Assembly: GCA_038373865.1 (NCBI GenBank)
Contig: JAXGGA010002986.1
Location: forward strand, 1 to 64,000
DNA from: Uloborus plumipes
Taxonomy: Eukaryota; Arthropoda; Arachnida; Araneae; Uloboridae
DNA length: 64,000 bases
Reading direction: 5' to 3'
Below are positions 11,456-21,893 of the stretch, piece by piece. Made by a program: the position numbers and the translations under genes. Numbering within the stretch: position 1 is the stretch's first letter; the number at the start of each line of letters is the position of its first letter. The notes beneath the pieces are model-generated. The model was not told the origin of the DNA and ran no database searches. It saw only the letters and a list, made by a program, of their open reading frames with translations.

Positions 11456-12302
11456 GCTCCTTAGTTGTTGGCAAAAACTATGCGAATAAACTGTATTTCT
11501 CTTTACATACAATTGATTATCAATAAAATAAAAGTTAATACCGTTTATTTATTTTCTTTTTCTTTCTCTTTTTTTGAACTTTTTATTTATTCATTTATTT
11601 TTTTTTAATCAGGATAGGTGACAGGTTAATCTGTTTTAAATTTCAAAATGTTTCACCGCAAATAAATTTCAAAAAGAAAATACTTTAAAATAAATTGTAA
11701 AAAGAAATATTCTAAAGACTATTTATAAAAGCTGGTTCTTACGAAAAAAATATGAAACGAAGAAGTATATGAGTTTTTATTAAAAGCATTTAAACAGTGC
11801 AGTTAATATCTTTATGTTTAGGTTAACTCTAAAGCTGCCAACAAAATGCATGCTTAGCTTTCGAACCTTTAGTGCATATTGAAAATGACTCTAGTAATCA
11901 TTGCTACGTATCCATTTTCTTTGGTTGTGTATTTTCAGCAATACCTGCCAGTAAAAGTAAACGTGCCTTAGAAAATAGAATTTATGTGAATAAAGTTTGT
12001 TTATCTGATTTGGTAAAAGACAATTTAAGTTAATAAGCAAAAGCAAATCTAATTATTGAGTAAGCCATTTTTATCTGCATTTGTGGGTAAGGTAGTGGAG
12101 TCGAAGTGGGAGGCTTTAAAATGTGTATATATCCTTAATTTATGTACATTCGACTCCACATCCCTACTTGCCGACATTAAATGATTACATCCTTCGAAAT
12201 GTATTATTAAAGGTCGAAATATACACAGAAGTTTAGTAAGACCTTATTTAGAATATGTTTAATAATAAGTAAAGTTTCAGCGCAGTGTCCCACACTGGTG
12301 TA
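11456..12302. other. No recognisable gene; one small hairpin
   Basis: A short hairpin with arms GTGGAGTCGAA and TTCGACTCCAC lies near 12093-12165. The rest is AT-rich with nothing recognised. Confidence 0.45.
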
Positions 12303-12702
12303 CACTGCAAACAATGAACTGCTGCTTTTACAGTACAATACTGGTAGCTGAGGTTCCAATTTAAAACTATAAAATGCAGAGTAATAAAATGCAAAACTAG
12401 CAATTTTACAGTTTCTTATTGTAAAGTTAGATTTTTTTCAGTTTATTGCCTTAAAATTTAGCTGTATTATACTGTAAAAACAATAGAATAATACTGTCAG
12501 CAGAAATTCCAGTTTAAAGCTGTCAAATGCACGGTAATAAGCTAGTTAATTAACAATTTTATAGTTCATAACTGTGAAATTAACAATTTTACAGTTCAGT
12601 ACTGTAAAATTTCAGGTTATTGTAGTAAAGTTAGCAATTTTTAGTTTATTACTATAAAATTAGCAGTATTATACTGTGAAAACTACATTCATTTTTACAG
12701 TG
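12303..12702. mobile_element. ACTGTAAAAT-rich miniature element, copy 1
   Basis: The 400-bp element starts CACTGCAAACAATGAAC and ends TTCATTTTTACAGTG. Its interior is built of diverged repeats of ACTGTAAAAT and TTTACAGT on both strands. Sister copies lie at 20475, 21183 and 44405. TA lies left of this copy and of copies 3 and 4, so a TA target is likely but not proven. Confidence 0.7.
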
Positions 12703-13655
12703 TCGTAGTACTAGAAAATACTGCCATCTCTAAAATAGATTCATTTATTCTATACTTAAGAATTAACTAAAAACAAACGTATTTACAATACAACATAACA
12801 TAAAACATGCAACTTGCAGAAATCTACTCAGAACTCACTTTCAAACATACAGTCGACTGCTTAAATACTTTTAAAGTTACAGAAATTTGCTTTCAATGAA
12901 ATCAAATCGAACCGTATACGGGTGAATATCAGGAAAAGTGCCAATTTGAAAATGGAAATTTCTAATTTTTAAAGATACTCAGAAAATAAAATTAATAGGG
13001 TATTTCAAATACACGTTAGTAACATTTTTTTTTTTGAAAATAGGAGCATGGTTAAGGTGAGCTTTTACCCCCATTTCTGTGTACTTTAAAACTCAACTCA
13101 ACAAACTCATAACACGAAGAAAGAATTGCGAAAACTCATAGGTAACGCACGCATCAGTTTCGTAACAAATATCTTCTAATTCGACGCTGCAGTCAGGACA
13201 AATTTCCCCCTATATGATAGCTGTACATCCTTAATTAAAGATACAAAAAAACGCCTAATTTTGTCCATGGCAATAGGTTTCTTTTCCATTATGTAAAAAT
13301 AAATTGCAAAATTAATTTATTTTGTGTCTTAATTTCCACTACCGACATGATTCTTCATTTGGTAGAAAAGGAAAAGTCAAGATTGAACAAATCTTACCTG
13401 TAATTCAATGCAACTCAAGGGAAAACTTTCGATCGGAGCTTGAATATCATATGTAAGTGCTTCACTCACTGCAATTAATTCGCCCCAAACTTTGTTTTGT
13501 CTAGAAATTATCATCGCGGAAGTTTAAGCTCTCGTCATGTTATTAAAACTTGTCACAAGCAGCAATTGCATTTTTTTGTCAATATAAATTCATTTTATCT
13601 AAAACACAAGAGTTAATCTTCATAGGCGAACATAAAACACGTTATTTCCTTCAGT
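12703..13655. other. No recognisable feature
   Basis: AT-rich spacer up to the gypsy element. Short open frames only; no exon or repeat could be supported. Confidence 0.45.
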
Positions 13656-13659
13656 ATAT

Positions 13660-14282
13660 TGTTACAAATCTTGTAAATAGTTGTTGTTTTTCCTGCCTTG
13701 CATCATTTTCATTAGTTTTGGTTTTATCTGACGTCATGTTGCAAAAGTATCTGAAGATATCACGTTTATCACTTGTACACCGGCCCTGTAACGTTTTGTA
13801 GTTTTTACACTTGCCCTGCATTTAATAAGCGTGAAGACATTTTTCGCTCGGAGTGTTTTCTTTTTTTTTCTTTTTCTTTTTATTACTAGAAGTTTCTTGA
13901 ATGGATTACGTAATGTTATGAATGAAACAGAATGCTCCGGATTTTGCTAGAATGTTCTTTCCGAGTATAAATAGCCTTGAACACAGTTTTAGTCAGTCAG
14001 TTGTTTTCAGATTTGATTCTGGTGACTCGTTTTATTCGTATTCGCTTGGGCGAATGTTTGTTTTGCTTTTGTAATTGCTTAATTACTGTTCACGTTAGAT
14101 ACGTGGTGCTGAATTACTGTTGAGAGTACAGTGTAGTGTTTGCTGCCTAATTGCTGATGTTTAGCAATTGTTTTCTGCTCTTATTGTAAATAGTGTACAT
14201 ACTTGTAAATAAATTTATAGTTACTTCCTCAAGATTGGAATGCTCATTTGAAGAAAGTTGAAGGTGCTACGGACTCGTTACA
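13660..14282 (+). repeat. 5' long terminal repeat
   Basis: 623 bp, TG...CA. It holds a TATA box (13966-13973) and AATAAA (14208-14213), and so the promoter and polyadenylation signals of the element. Confidence 0.95.
13966..13973 (+). promoter_or_regulatory. TATA box of the 5' LTR
   Basis: TATAAATA within GAGTATAAATAGCC; the identical motif stands at 19730-19737 in the 3' LTR. A plausible core promoter of the retrotransposon RNA. Confidence 0.65.
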
Positions 14283-14286
14283 ATTT

Positions 14287-14304
14287 TGGCGCCCAACGTG
14301 GGGC
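14287..14304 (+). promoter_or_regulatory. Primer-binding site, complementary to tRNA-Lys
   Basis: TGGCGCCCAACGTGGGGC lies 4 nt after the LTR. It is complementary to the 3' end of the tRNA-Lys(1,2) type, the primer class also used by foamy viruses (known from the literature). Reverse transcription would start here. Confidence 0.85.
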
Positions 14305-14379
14305 ATCTTCAAGGACTTTCTTGGAATTACCTGTGAATTCGGACTTTTCTTCCTAAGGACTTTTTGACTTCGGAATTTT

Positions 14380-17300
14380 ATGGTGATTACAAGAGCAATG
14401 GAGGAACAACTGCAAAAACTCCTTGATGCGATCAACGCTGTTAAAAGTGACATGACTGCGAATCAAGAACAATTAAAAAATGACATGGCTGCGAATCAAG
14501 AACAATTAAAAAATGACATGGCTGCGAATCAAGAACAATTAAAAAATGACATGGCTGCGAATCAAGAACAATTAAAAAATGATATGGCGACTCTGGCTAC
14601 TAATCAAGAACAATTAAAGAGTGATTTAACCGCTAGCATAACTTCAAGTCAAGAAGAAATTAAGAATGAGTTAACCGCTAGCATAACTTCAAGTCAAGAA
14701 GAAATTAAGAGCGATCTAACGTCAATGAAAAGTTTGGTGGAAAGTAAATTTGCCAATATGGAAAATAAAGTGGAGGCTCTAGAAGAAAAAGTTGACAGCG
14801 TTGAGGATCGAATCACCACAGTAGAAAACCATGTGGAAAAGAAAATTAAAGAACTGGAATCAAAGTTATCAGCATCCTGCAACAACTCAAGTGACTGTGT
14901 AGCTGCAGCTGGAACTTCTCGTCCATCCATCAAACTGGCCACGTTTGACGGGAAGACCTCGTGGAATATTTACAAGAAGCAGTTCCTCATCGTTGCAGAA
15001 GCAAACTCCTGGGACTCTTCCACGAAAGCCTGTCAACTTGCAGCCTCGCTGAGAGGGGATGCAGCTGACATACTACAGACCTTCCCAGAGGACAAGCACC
15101 GTGACTTCGAAGCCTTATCATCGGCCTTGGAGCTTCGCTTTGGCGAAGTATGCCAAAAAGAATTCAGCCAACTCCAGCTGAAATCCCGACTCCAGAGGGC
15201 TGGAGAGACTTTGCAAGTTTTTGCAGCAGACGTTGAGAGGCTTTCCCATCTCGCCTTCTCGAACTGTCCTTCGGATGTTCGCGATAACCTGGCCCTGAAC
15301 TACTTCATAGACGGAGTGCGAAGTCCAGAAATTCAGACGGCTCTCCGGATGGCGGACATTAAAGATCTTAAATCCGGTCTGGTCTACGCAATGAAGTTCG
15401 AGGCTGCACAGCAAACATCCCGCAAGGATCGCCATTCAATCAGGGGCGTGGAAGTGAGCGCCCAGGATTCGAACTCAACTCGTCTCTCGGAAATTGAGCG
15501 ACAAATCAAAGAGATCTCGGGGACCCTGAAGAAGATTGCGGCTCGCAAAGACCAAAGTAGACAACCACTGAAGTGCTGGAAATGTGGCGGTGAGGGCCAC
15601 GTACGAAAGAACTGCGAAGCTCGCCAAGAAAAGAAGAAGTCTCCCAAAGTTTTCCAGATTTCCCCAAGAAGTGGCGGCTGCAACGGACTCTTCATTTACG
15701 CTTATGTGAATGGGTTTCCCTGCGAAATGATTGTGGACACAGGAGCCAACGTTACCATTATTAAGACTGATGTGGCTCGTCAATTTGGACTCAAGATCTT
15801 GTGGACGCCGCCCTGCGTTACTCTCCAAACTGTGACAGGTGACAAAATCGAGATTGAAGGGAAAGTGAACTTAGAAATAATGTTCGGAAGCGCCACTTAC
15901 CATCACACGGCATTCGTCGCTGACATTACAGATCCCTTCATTCTCGGACTGGACTTTTTGAGAAAATTTGATTTTTCTATTGACTTTAGAAATAATGAGC
16001 TGCACTCGACGAGGGAAGACATAGTAATTTTCAATACCGAAAATAACTTAAAATCCGCTCATCAAATAATAGCCCAAACTGATTCATTGATTCCCTCTAG
16101 ATCAGAAGTACTAATACCCGGCTCCATCAAGGAAAACAACAGCTTTAAATTCGGCCTAATTGAATATCCTAACCAGAGTAATAGCCCAAAAGGAGTACTA
16201 GTGGCATCTACGCTTGTGGACCTTTCAAGGAATGCAGTTCCTGTGAGAGTCGCCAATGTGAGTGAAAGACCGAGGAATATTAAGAAAGGAGAAGTGTTGG
16301 CAACTTGTACTCCCGTAAACTGCATCATCAGAAGAATTGATTCCTCCGAGACTGTGTCTTCCGAGTCCTTGACTTCGAAATTAATTGGGAGTGCACCATT
16401 ATCGAAGGATCAAAGATACGCTGCGGAAAAATTGGTGGACAACTTCAAGCAGGTGTTTTCATCTACATCCGAGGATGTTGGTCGCACGAGTTTAACGCAG
16501 CATAGGATCGACACTGGAGATCATCCCCCTATCAAGCAGCATCCAAGACGACTACCGTTCGCCAAGAAGGAAGAGGTTGAGATCCTCTTGAAAGAGATGC
16601 AGGAGAATGACGTCATCGAACCCTCATCCAGTCCTTGGGCATCCCCTATCGTCTTGGTCCGAAAGAAAGACGGCTCCACCAGATTTTGTGTTGATTACCG
16701 ACGCCTGAATGACATCACCAAGAAGGACAGTTACCCTCTTCCACGGATCGATGACACTCTGGACACCCTTTCCGGACACAAGTGGTTTTCGACCCTGGAT
16801 TTAAAGAGCGGCTACTGGCAGGTGGAGATACACCCCGACGACCGAGAGAAGACGGCGTTTACAACCGGACAAGGCTTGTGGCAGTTTAAAGTGATGCCCT
16901 TCGGCCTCTGCAATGCACCAGCCACGTTTGAGCGTCTTATGGAATCAGTGTTAAGAGGACTCTCTTATGAATCCTGTCTTGTCTACTTGGACGACATCAT
17001 CATCATAGGACGCAGTTTTGAGGAACATTTGGCTAATCTTAGGAAGGTGCTGCAAAAGCTTAAGGAAGCCAACCTGAAGTTAAGCCCGTCCAAATGTAAT
17101 TTGTTCCGCCGTGAGGTGAACTACCTTGGTCACATTATCTCTTCTGAGGGTGTACGAACAGATCCAGATAAGGTGTCTGCAGTCAAGAATTGGAGCCGCC
17201 CCGAAAATGTCCATCAGCTGCGAAGTTTCCTGGGGCTCTGCACGTACTACAGGAAGTTTGTGAAGGGTTTTTCCAATATTGCACGACCTTTGCATAAGCT

Positions 17301-19191
17301 GACGGAGAGCAAACGAAAATTTGAATGGTCCAAAGAATGCGAGGATGCATTTCTACAGCTGAAGGAGGCTTTAACATCAACACCTATTCTCTCTTATCCT
17401 CAGCCTGAAAAATCCTTCATACTTGACACTGATGCGAGCCACGAGAGCGTTGGAGCTGTTTTATCTCAAGAAATAGACGGTAACGAACATGTCGTTGCCT
17501 ACTGGAGCAAATGCTTGTCCAAGTCGGAGCGAAACTATTGTGTCACGCGAAAGGAATTGCTCGCCATAGTTAAAGCTGTAGAACATTTCCATCATTACCT
17601 CTACGGCCGTAAATTCCTGCTCCGGACTGATCATGCCTCTTTAACTTGGCTGTTGAATTTCAAGAATCCAGAGGGCCAGGTAGCCAGGTGGATACAGCGG
17701 CTCCAGGAATATGACATCGAGATTAAGCACCGAAAAGGCTTGTCACACGGGAATGCTGACGCATTATCAAGAAGACCTTGTTCCAAGAACTGCCATTATT
17801 GCTCCCGAATTGAGAAACAGTACGGGACGACAATCCCTACTGCCTGTCAAGTTACTGCTACTTCATCATCTTCAGATCCTGATCCATGGAGTGACGACCA
17901 AGTAAGAAAAGATCAGCTTGAAGACCCAGACCTAAAGCCTATCATAGAGTTAATGGAAAAAGACAGTCGGCGACCTAGTTGGCAAGACATTTCTATCTAC
18001 AGTCCTGCAACGAAAACATACTGGGCTCTATGGAAATCTCTCCAGTTGCGAAATGGCGTCCTGTATCGGAAATGGGAATCTGACGATGGTAAAGCATTCA
18101 AATGGCAGTTACTCATTCCCAGATCAAGAATTCCAGACGTTCTAAAGGAATTGCACAGTAGTCCGACTGGAGGACACTTTGGTATCCTGAAAACCCTCCA
18201 CAAGGTTCGAGAGCGCTTCTTCTGGAGCAAGGCGAAGGATGACGTGGAGAAGTGGTGTCATTCTTGTGACGCCTGTGCTGCCCGTAAAGGACCGAAGAGA
18301 AGAAGCCGCGGGAAACTACATCTTTACAGCGTAGGAGCTCCTTTCGAACGAATCGGGATCGACATTCTTGGTCCTCTACCGAAAACTACTGATGGGAACA
18401 AATACATCCTCGTTGCCATTTACTATTTCACCAAATGGCCCGAAGCATATTCCATTCCGGATCAAGAAGCTACCACTGTAGCAGAGACTCTAGTCCAGCA
18501 TTGGATCTCGAGATATGGGACACCTTTGCAGATCCACTCCGATCAGGGGAGAAACTTCATCTCTGCTTTGTTTAAGGGCCTATGTAAAATCCTCAAAATT
18601 GAGAAAACTCGAACGACACCACTACACCCACAATCGGACGGCATGGTGGAGAGATTTAACAGGACAATCCTTAATAATCTCTCGCTTATGGTCTCCAAAA
18701 ATCAACAGGATTGGGACAAGAAACTTCCTCTGTTCCTGCTGGCCTACCGCAGTGTTGTCCACGAGACCACCGGATATTCCCCATCACAGATGCTCTTCGG
18801 CCGAGAGCTTCGGCTGCCTTGTGATCTCGTCTTCGGTCTCCCTCCAGATGCGCCTTCATCGCCTGAGGAATACGTCCAGGATCTCCAGGCCCGGTTGGAG
18901 GACGTTCATCACTTCGCACGGGAGCGAATCAACATCGCGACGGAGAAAATGAAGACCCGATACGACACAAGGTCCACTGGCCATGACTTTCAAGAAGGTG
19001 ACAAGGTGTGGCTATGGAATCCCATCCGACGTAAAGGTCTGTCACCCAAATTGCAGTCGCATTGGGATGGACCCTACACAGTCCTTCACCGGCTGAACGA
19101 CGTCGTAGTGAGGATCCAGAAGTCATCACATTCAAAACCTAGGGTTGTACATTATGATCGGCTAGCCCCATACTATGGCCATAGTTCGTAA
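14380..19191 (+). CDS. Gag-Pol polyprotein of Ty3/gypsy element, 1603 aa
   Basis: This single frame encodes capsid and enzymes for copying the element. In order: a coiled-coil N-terminus (residues ~1-170) with four copies of an 11-residue repeat; Gag core (~185-380); zinc knuckle CWKCGGEGHVRKNC (399-412); aspartic protease with catalytic DTGA (453-456); reverse transcriptase with FCVDYRRLN (~769) and YLDD (869-872); RNase H with D1016, E1059 and D1084; integrase with an HHCC zinc module (H1259, C1293, C1296) and a DD35E core (D1328, D1388, E1424). A GPY/F-type C-terminal module follows (~1562 on). All catalytic residues are present and the frame is unbroken. Gag and Pol are fused, so any Gag excess must come from processing or internal regulation not visible here. 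No envelope gene follows. Confidence 0.96.
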   Translation: MVITRAMEEQLQKLLDAINAVKSDMTANQEQLKNDMAANQEQLKNDMAANQEQLKNDMAANQEQLKNDMATLATNQEQLKSDLTASITSSQEEIKNELTASITSSQEEIKSDLTSMKSLVESKFANMENKVEALEEKVDSVEDRITTVENHVEKKIKELESKLSASCNNSSDCVAAAGTSRPSIKLATFDGKTSWNIYKKQFLIVAEANSWDSSTKACQLAASLRGDAADILQTFPEDKHRDFEALSSALELRFGEVCQKEFSQLQLKSRLQRAGETLQVFAADVERLSHLAFSNCPSDVRDNLALNYFIDGVRSPEIQTALRMADIKDLKSGLVYAMKFEAAQQTSRKDRHSIRGVEVSAQDSNSTRLSEIERQIKEISGTLKKIAARKDQSRQPLKCWKCGGEGHVRKNCEARQEKKKSPKVFQISPRSGGCNGLFIYAYVNGFPCEMIVDTGANVTIIKTDVARQFGLKILWTPPCVTLQTVTGDKIEIEGKVNLEIMFGSATYHHTAFVADITDPFILGLDFLRKFDFSIDFRNNELHSTREDIVIFNTENNLKSAHQIIAQTDSLIPSRSEVLIPGSIKENNSFKFGLIEYPNQSNSPKGVLVASTLVDLSRNAVPVRVANVSERPRNIKKGEVLATCTPVNCIIRRIDSSETVSSESLTSKLIGSAPLSKDQRYAAEKLVDNFKQVFSSTSEDVGRTSLTQHRIDTGDHPPIKQHPRRLPFAKKEEVEILLKEMQENDVIEPSSSPWASPIVLVRKKDGSTRFCVDYRRLNDITKKDSYPLPRIDDTLDTLSGHKWFSTLDLKSGYWQVEIHPDDREKTAFTTGQGLWQFKVMPFGLCNAPATFERLMESVLRGLSYESCLVYLDDIIIIGRSFEEHLANLRKVLQKLKEANLKLSPSKCNLFRREVNYLGHIISSEGVRTDPDKVSAVKNWSRPENVHQLRSFLGLCTYYRKFVKGFSNIARPLHKLTESKRKFEWSKECEDAFLQLKEALTSTPILSYPQPEKSFILDTDASHESVGAVLSQEIDGNEHVVAYWSKCLSKSERNYCVTRKELLAIVKAVEHFHHYLYGRKFLLRTDHASLTWLLNFKNPEGQVARWIQRLQEYDIEIKHRKGLSHGNADALSRRPCSKNCHYCSRIEKQYGTTIPTACQVTATSSSSDPDPWSDDQVRKDQLEDPDLKPIIELMEKDSRRPSWQDISIYSPATKTYWALWKSLQLRNGVLYRKWESDDGKAFKWQLLIPRSRIPDVLKELHSSPTGGHFGILKTLHKVRERFFWSKAKDDVEKWCHSCDACAARKGPKRRSRGKLHLYSVGAPFERIGIDILGPLPKTTDGNKYILVAIYYFTKWPEAYSIPDQEATTVAETLVQHWISRYGTPLQIHSDQGRNFISALFKGLCKILKIEKTRTTPLHPQSDGMVERFNRTILNNLSLMVSKNQQDWDKKLPLFLLAYRSVVHETTGYSPSQMLFGRELRLPCDLVFGLPPDAPSSPEEYVQDLQARLEDVHHFARERINIATEKMKTRYDTRSTGHDFQEGDKVWLWNPIRRKGLSPKLQSHWDGPYTVLHRLNDVVVRIQKSSHSKPRVVHYDRLAPYYGHSS
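14461..14592 (+). repeat. 33-bp tandem repeat x4 within gag
   Basis: Four near-identical units start at 14461, 14494, 14527 and 14560 and encode NQEQLKNDMAA. A partial fifth starts at 14602, followed by a 48-bp unit repeated twice (14622 and 14670). The near identity shows recent in-frame expansion that lengthens the predicted coiled coil by 11 residues per unit. Confidence 0.92.
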
Positions 19192-19410
19192 AATAAATCT
19201 AAAGCTACCATGGTAACTTGTTTGTAAATTTTGTAAATAACTTTTGCCTTTAATTGTTTGTAATATTACTCTATTAATGTTATTATTTCGTTCATGTTCT
19301 CATTGTTATTGTTTATCATGTTTATGATTGGTCATCATGTAATGTGTGCATCTGTAAGTCTTCCCTTGCTTCCATTCTGGGGATTGTACTGCCCGGGACG
19401 TGCAGTCCTT

Positions 19411-19423
19411 GGGAAGGGGGCAA
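19411..19423 (+). promoter_or_regulatory. Polypurine tract
   Basis: GGGAAGGGGGCAA ends directly at the first base of the 3' LTR, the expected site of plus-strand DNA priming. Confidence 0.8.
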
Positions 19424-20171
19424 TGTTACAAATCTTGTAAATAGTTGTTGTTTTTCCTGCCTTGCATCATTTTCATTAGTTTTGGTTTTATCTGACGTCA
19501 TGTTGCAAAAGTATCTGAAGATATCACTTTTATCACTTGTATACCGGCCCTGTAACGTTTTGTAGTTTTTACACTTGCCCTGCATTTAATAAGCGTGAAG
19601 ACATTTTTCGCTCGGAGTGTTTTCTTTTTTTTTCTTTTTCTTTTTATTACTAGAAGTTTCTTGAATGGATTACGTAATGTTATGAATGAAACAGAATGCT
19701 CCGGATTTTGCTAGAATGTTCCTTCCGAGTATAAATAGCCTTGAACACAGTTTTTAGTCAGTCAGTTGTTTTCAGATTTGATCTGGTGACTCGTTTTCAT
19801 TCGCCTGGGGCGGATGGTTGTTTTGTTTTTGTAATTGCTTAATTACTGAAAATAAACAACGTTACAATGCACAAATGAGCACAATGCAAAAATCCCTGCT
19901 CATTTGTGCATTGTAACGTTGTTTATTTTCTGTACATCTTTAGCACAAAGGTATTTGTAACTTTGCTTAATTACTGTTCACGTTAGATACGTGGTGCTGA
20001 GTTACTGTTGAGAGTACAGTGTACTGTTTTGCTACCTAATTGCTGGATGTTTAGCAATTGTTTCCTGCTTTATTGTAAATAGTGTACATACTTGTAAATA
20101 AATTTATAGTTACTTCCTCAAGATTGGAATGCTCATTTGAAGAAAGTTGAAGGTGCTACGGACTCGTTACA
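19424..20171 (+). repeat. 3' long terminal repeat with internal insertion
   Basis: 748 bp, matching the 5' LTR apart from scattered changes and an insertion near 19849-19976. It keeps the TATA box (19730-19737) and AATAAA (20097-20102). Confidence 0.93.
19848..19930. repeat. Perfect 34-bp palindrome inserted in the 3' LTR
   Basis: Arms 19848-19881 and 19897-19930 are perfectly complementary with a 15-nt loop. The insertion as a whole is bounded by a repeated GCTTAATTACTG (19837-19848 and 19965-19976), one copy of which is in the 5' LTR. It is absent from the 5' LTR, so it arrived after integration. Confidence 0.9.
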
Positions 20172-20474
20172 ATATATTTCTGCTGCGATGTTTTACAATC
20201 CAGACGATTTTTCTTTTAATTTGTGATTCGAATGTGTGACGTGCTGCCGACATGACTTTGAAGATATAAAAAGAGTTCTAATGTCACGGAATTTAAAGCA
20301 AAATCTAAAAGTTTTGTTATGGATTGTATGTGTGACGAAGTTTACAGTATAAAAATAGAAACACTTTTGGTTTTTATTTGGAAGTGCTGGGGAAATTCAT
20401 TTGTGACTTAAATTTACACTTTTCTTATTATTCACCCGTAGTCCATTTACAGCAGATAACAACTGAAGTTCCTA

Positions 20475-20871
20475 CACTACAAAAAATGAATGTTTTTACA
20501 GTATAAGAAAGCTAACTTTACAGTAATTTTACAGTAATAAAAAGTAAAATTGCTAATTTTCTAGTAGTAAACAATAAAATTCATAGTTTACAGTACTAAC
20601 TAAAATTAGTAGTTTTACAATTTATTTCTGTGCATTTTACTGTTTTAAACTGGAATCTCTGCTGCCAGTATTATACTATTGCTTTTAATACAGCTAATTT
20701 CATGGTAAAATTGCTATTTTTGCAGAGATGAACTGTAAAATGGCTAGTTTTATAAGAAAATAAACTGCAAAATAGCTAGTGTTACAGTTTATAACTGTGT
20801 TTTTACGATTTTAAACTGGAACTTCTGCTGCCAGTATTATACTGTAAAAATAGCAGCTTATTTTTGCAGTG
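20475..20871. mobile_element. ACTGTAAAAT-rich miniature element, copy 2
   Basis: Begins CACTACAAAAAATGAATG and ends CTTATTTTTGCAGTG, with internal ACTGTAAAAT-type repeats and the recurring phrase CTGCTGCCAGTATTATACTG. Confidence 0.7.
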
Positions 20872-20879
20872 CACAGAAT

Positions 20880-21064
20880 ATACTGTTCAGTTTTTGTTTT
20901 CTTACCTTAAGAAAGATATTAATTTATTTGAAAGGGTTCAAAGGAGGGCTACAAGGTTATTTAATGGACTTTCTAATTTAGTGTATGATTCCTGGTTTGA
21001 AATGTTTAATGTTTATGGTCTTGAGAAAATGAGAGTAACATTGCATATCATTTATTTAAATTGA
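20880..21064 (+). pseudogene. LINE reverse-transcriptase C-terminal scrap
   Basis: The frame reads FSYLKKDINLFERVQRRATR and then LFNGLSNLVYDSWFE, the conserved stretch after the RT domain of CR1/Jockey-like LINEs (usual pattern YLKKDI..LE.VQRRATR...GL..L.Y). Only ~60 residues remain; the upstream part is absent and no A-tail is visible. It lies between two copies of the ACTGTAAAAT element. Non-functional. Confidence 0.75.
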
Positions 21065-21182
21065 GTACATGCATGTGCTAAATTTCTGCACAAATTACAA
21101 ACCCACGAGTCAATGTCTTAAGCTTTTCATATTCTAAACTAATCTTGAAAACAGGAAAAATTATTGCTCCAATAGGATTTTA

Positions 21183-21531
21183 CACTGTAGAAAATGAATG
21201 TTGTTTTTACAGTATAGTACAGCCAATTTTACAGTAATAAACTGTAAAATAACGAATTTTACAACAGTAAGCTGTAGAATGGCTCATTTTAGTTAATGAC
21301 CGTGCATTTTACAGTTTTAAACTGGAACCTCGGCTGCCAGTATTATACTGTTGTTTTTACATTATAATATTGCTAAATTTTACGGCAATATACTGTAACA
21401 TTTATAACTTTATCATACGAAACAGTAAAATTGCTAGTTTTACAATTTATTACTGAGCATTTTGCAGTTTTAAATTTGAACCTTGGCTGCCAGTATTATA
21501 CTGTAAAAACAACAACTCATTTTTTGCTGTG
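21183..21531. mobile_element. ACTGTAAAAT-rich miniature element, copy 3
   Basis: Begins CACTGTAGAAAATGAATG, ends TCATTTTTTGCTGTG, and contains two copies of CGGCTGCCAGTATTATACTG or its variant. Same family as 12303 and 20475. Confidence 0.7.
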
Positions 21532-21693
21532 TTGGCATTTGTAATAGTTTTCTATGTATGGCAGTACATGGGCAGGGTTACTTGCAGTAGGGTGAATAAT
21601 ATTAAAAGGGCTCGTGATCTTTATTGGGTAATGATAAACAGCCTAGGACCAGCCTAGCTGGGCCCAAAGCCAGTTACTGGTCGCCACTTTTGT

Positions 21694-21775
21694 GTTTTTA
21701 GTGGTTCCAATTATTTGTATTTTTAGTGGTTCCAATTATTTGTATTTTTAGTGGTTCCAATTATTTGTATTTTTG
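21694..21775 (+). repeat. 25-bp minisatellite, ~3 copies
   Basis: GTGGTTCCAATTATTTGTAT plus TTTTA is repeated without visible change. It ends about 40 bp before the likely first coding exon of the HEBP-like gene. Confidence 0.85.
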
Positions 21776-21830
21776 TTTAAAATCTTATGTATCTTGTTTC
21801 CTACTGTTACAGTTTTTTTCGTTCTTCGTC

Positions 21831-21893
21831 ATGCCGTGGTATGTTACAAGACAAAAGGGATATAGTGACAAAGTTGCTATAAGTGCATGTCAG
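21831..21893 (+). CDS. SOUL/HEBP-like heme-binding protein, exon 1 (tentative)
   Basis: Twenty-one codons from ATG to the donor CAG|GTAAAT, ending in phase 0 as the next exon requires. The start MPWYVTRQKG recalls the PW.V...G start of vertebrate HEBP1. A good splice acceptor (CTACTGTTACAG) ends at 21812, so the exon may begin at 21813 with 18 nt of untranslated sequence, or continue an upstream exon in frame (adding FFSFFV). SOUL proteins bind heme or porphyrin-like ligands, mostly in the cytosol; with this start there is no signal peptide. The 17 residues between PWYV and FIERDYP are more than many relatives have, so the exon is less certain than the next three. Confidence 0.5.

Larger units (their letters stand above)
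13660..20171 (+). mobile_element. Complete Ty3/gypsy LTR retrotransposon
   Basis: Two long terminal repeats, each starting TGTTACAAATC and ending CTCGTTACA, enclose a primer-binding site, one gag-pol frame and a purine tract. ATAT lies directly outside both ends (13656-13659 and 20172-20175), a fitting 4-bp target duplication. The repeats differ by substitutions, small indels and a 125-bp-scale insertion in the right one, so the copy is not brand new although the coding frame is open. There is no third frame for an envelope protein. Confidence 0.96.
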
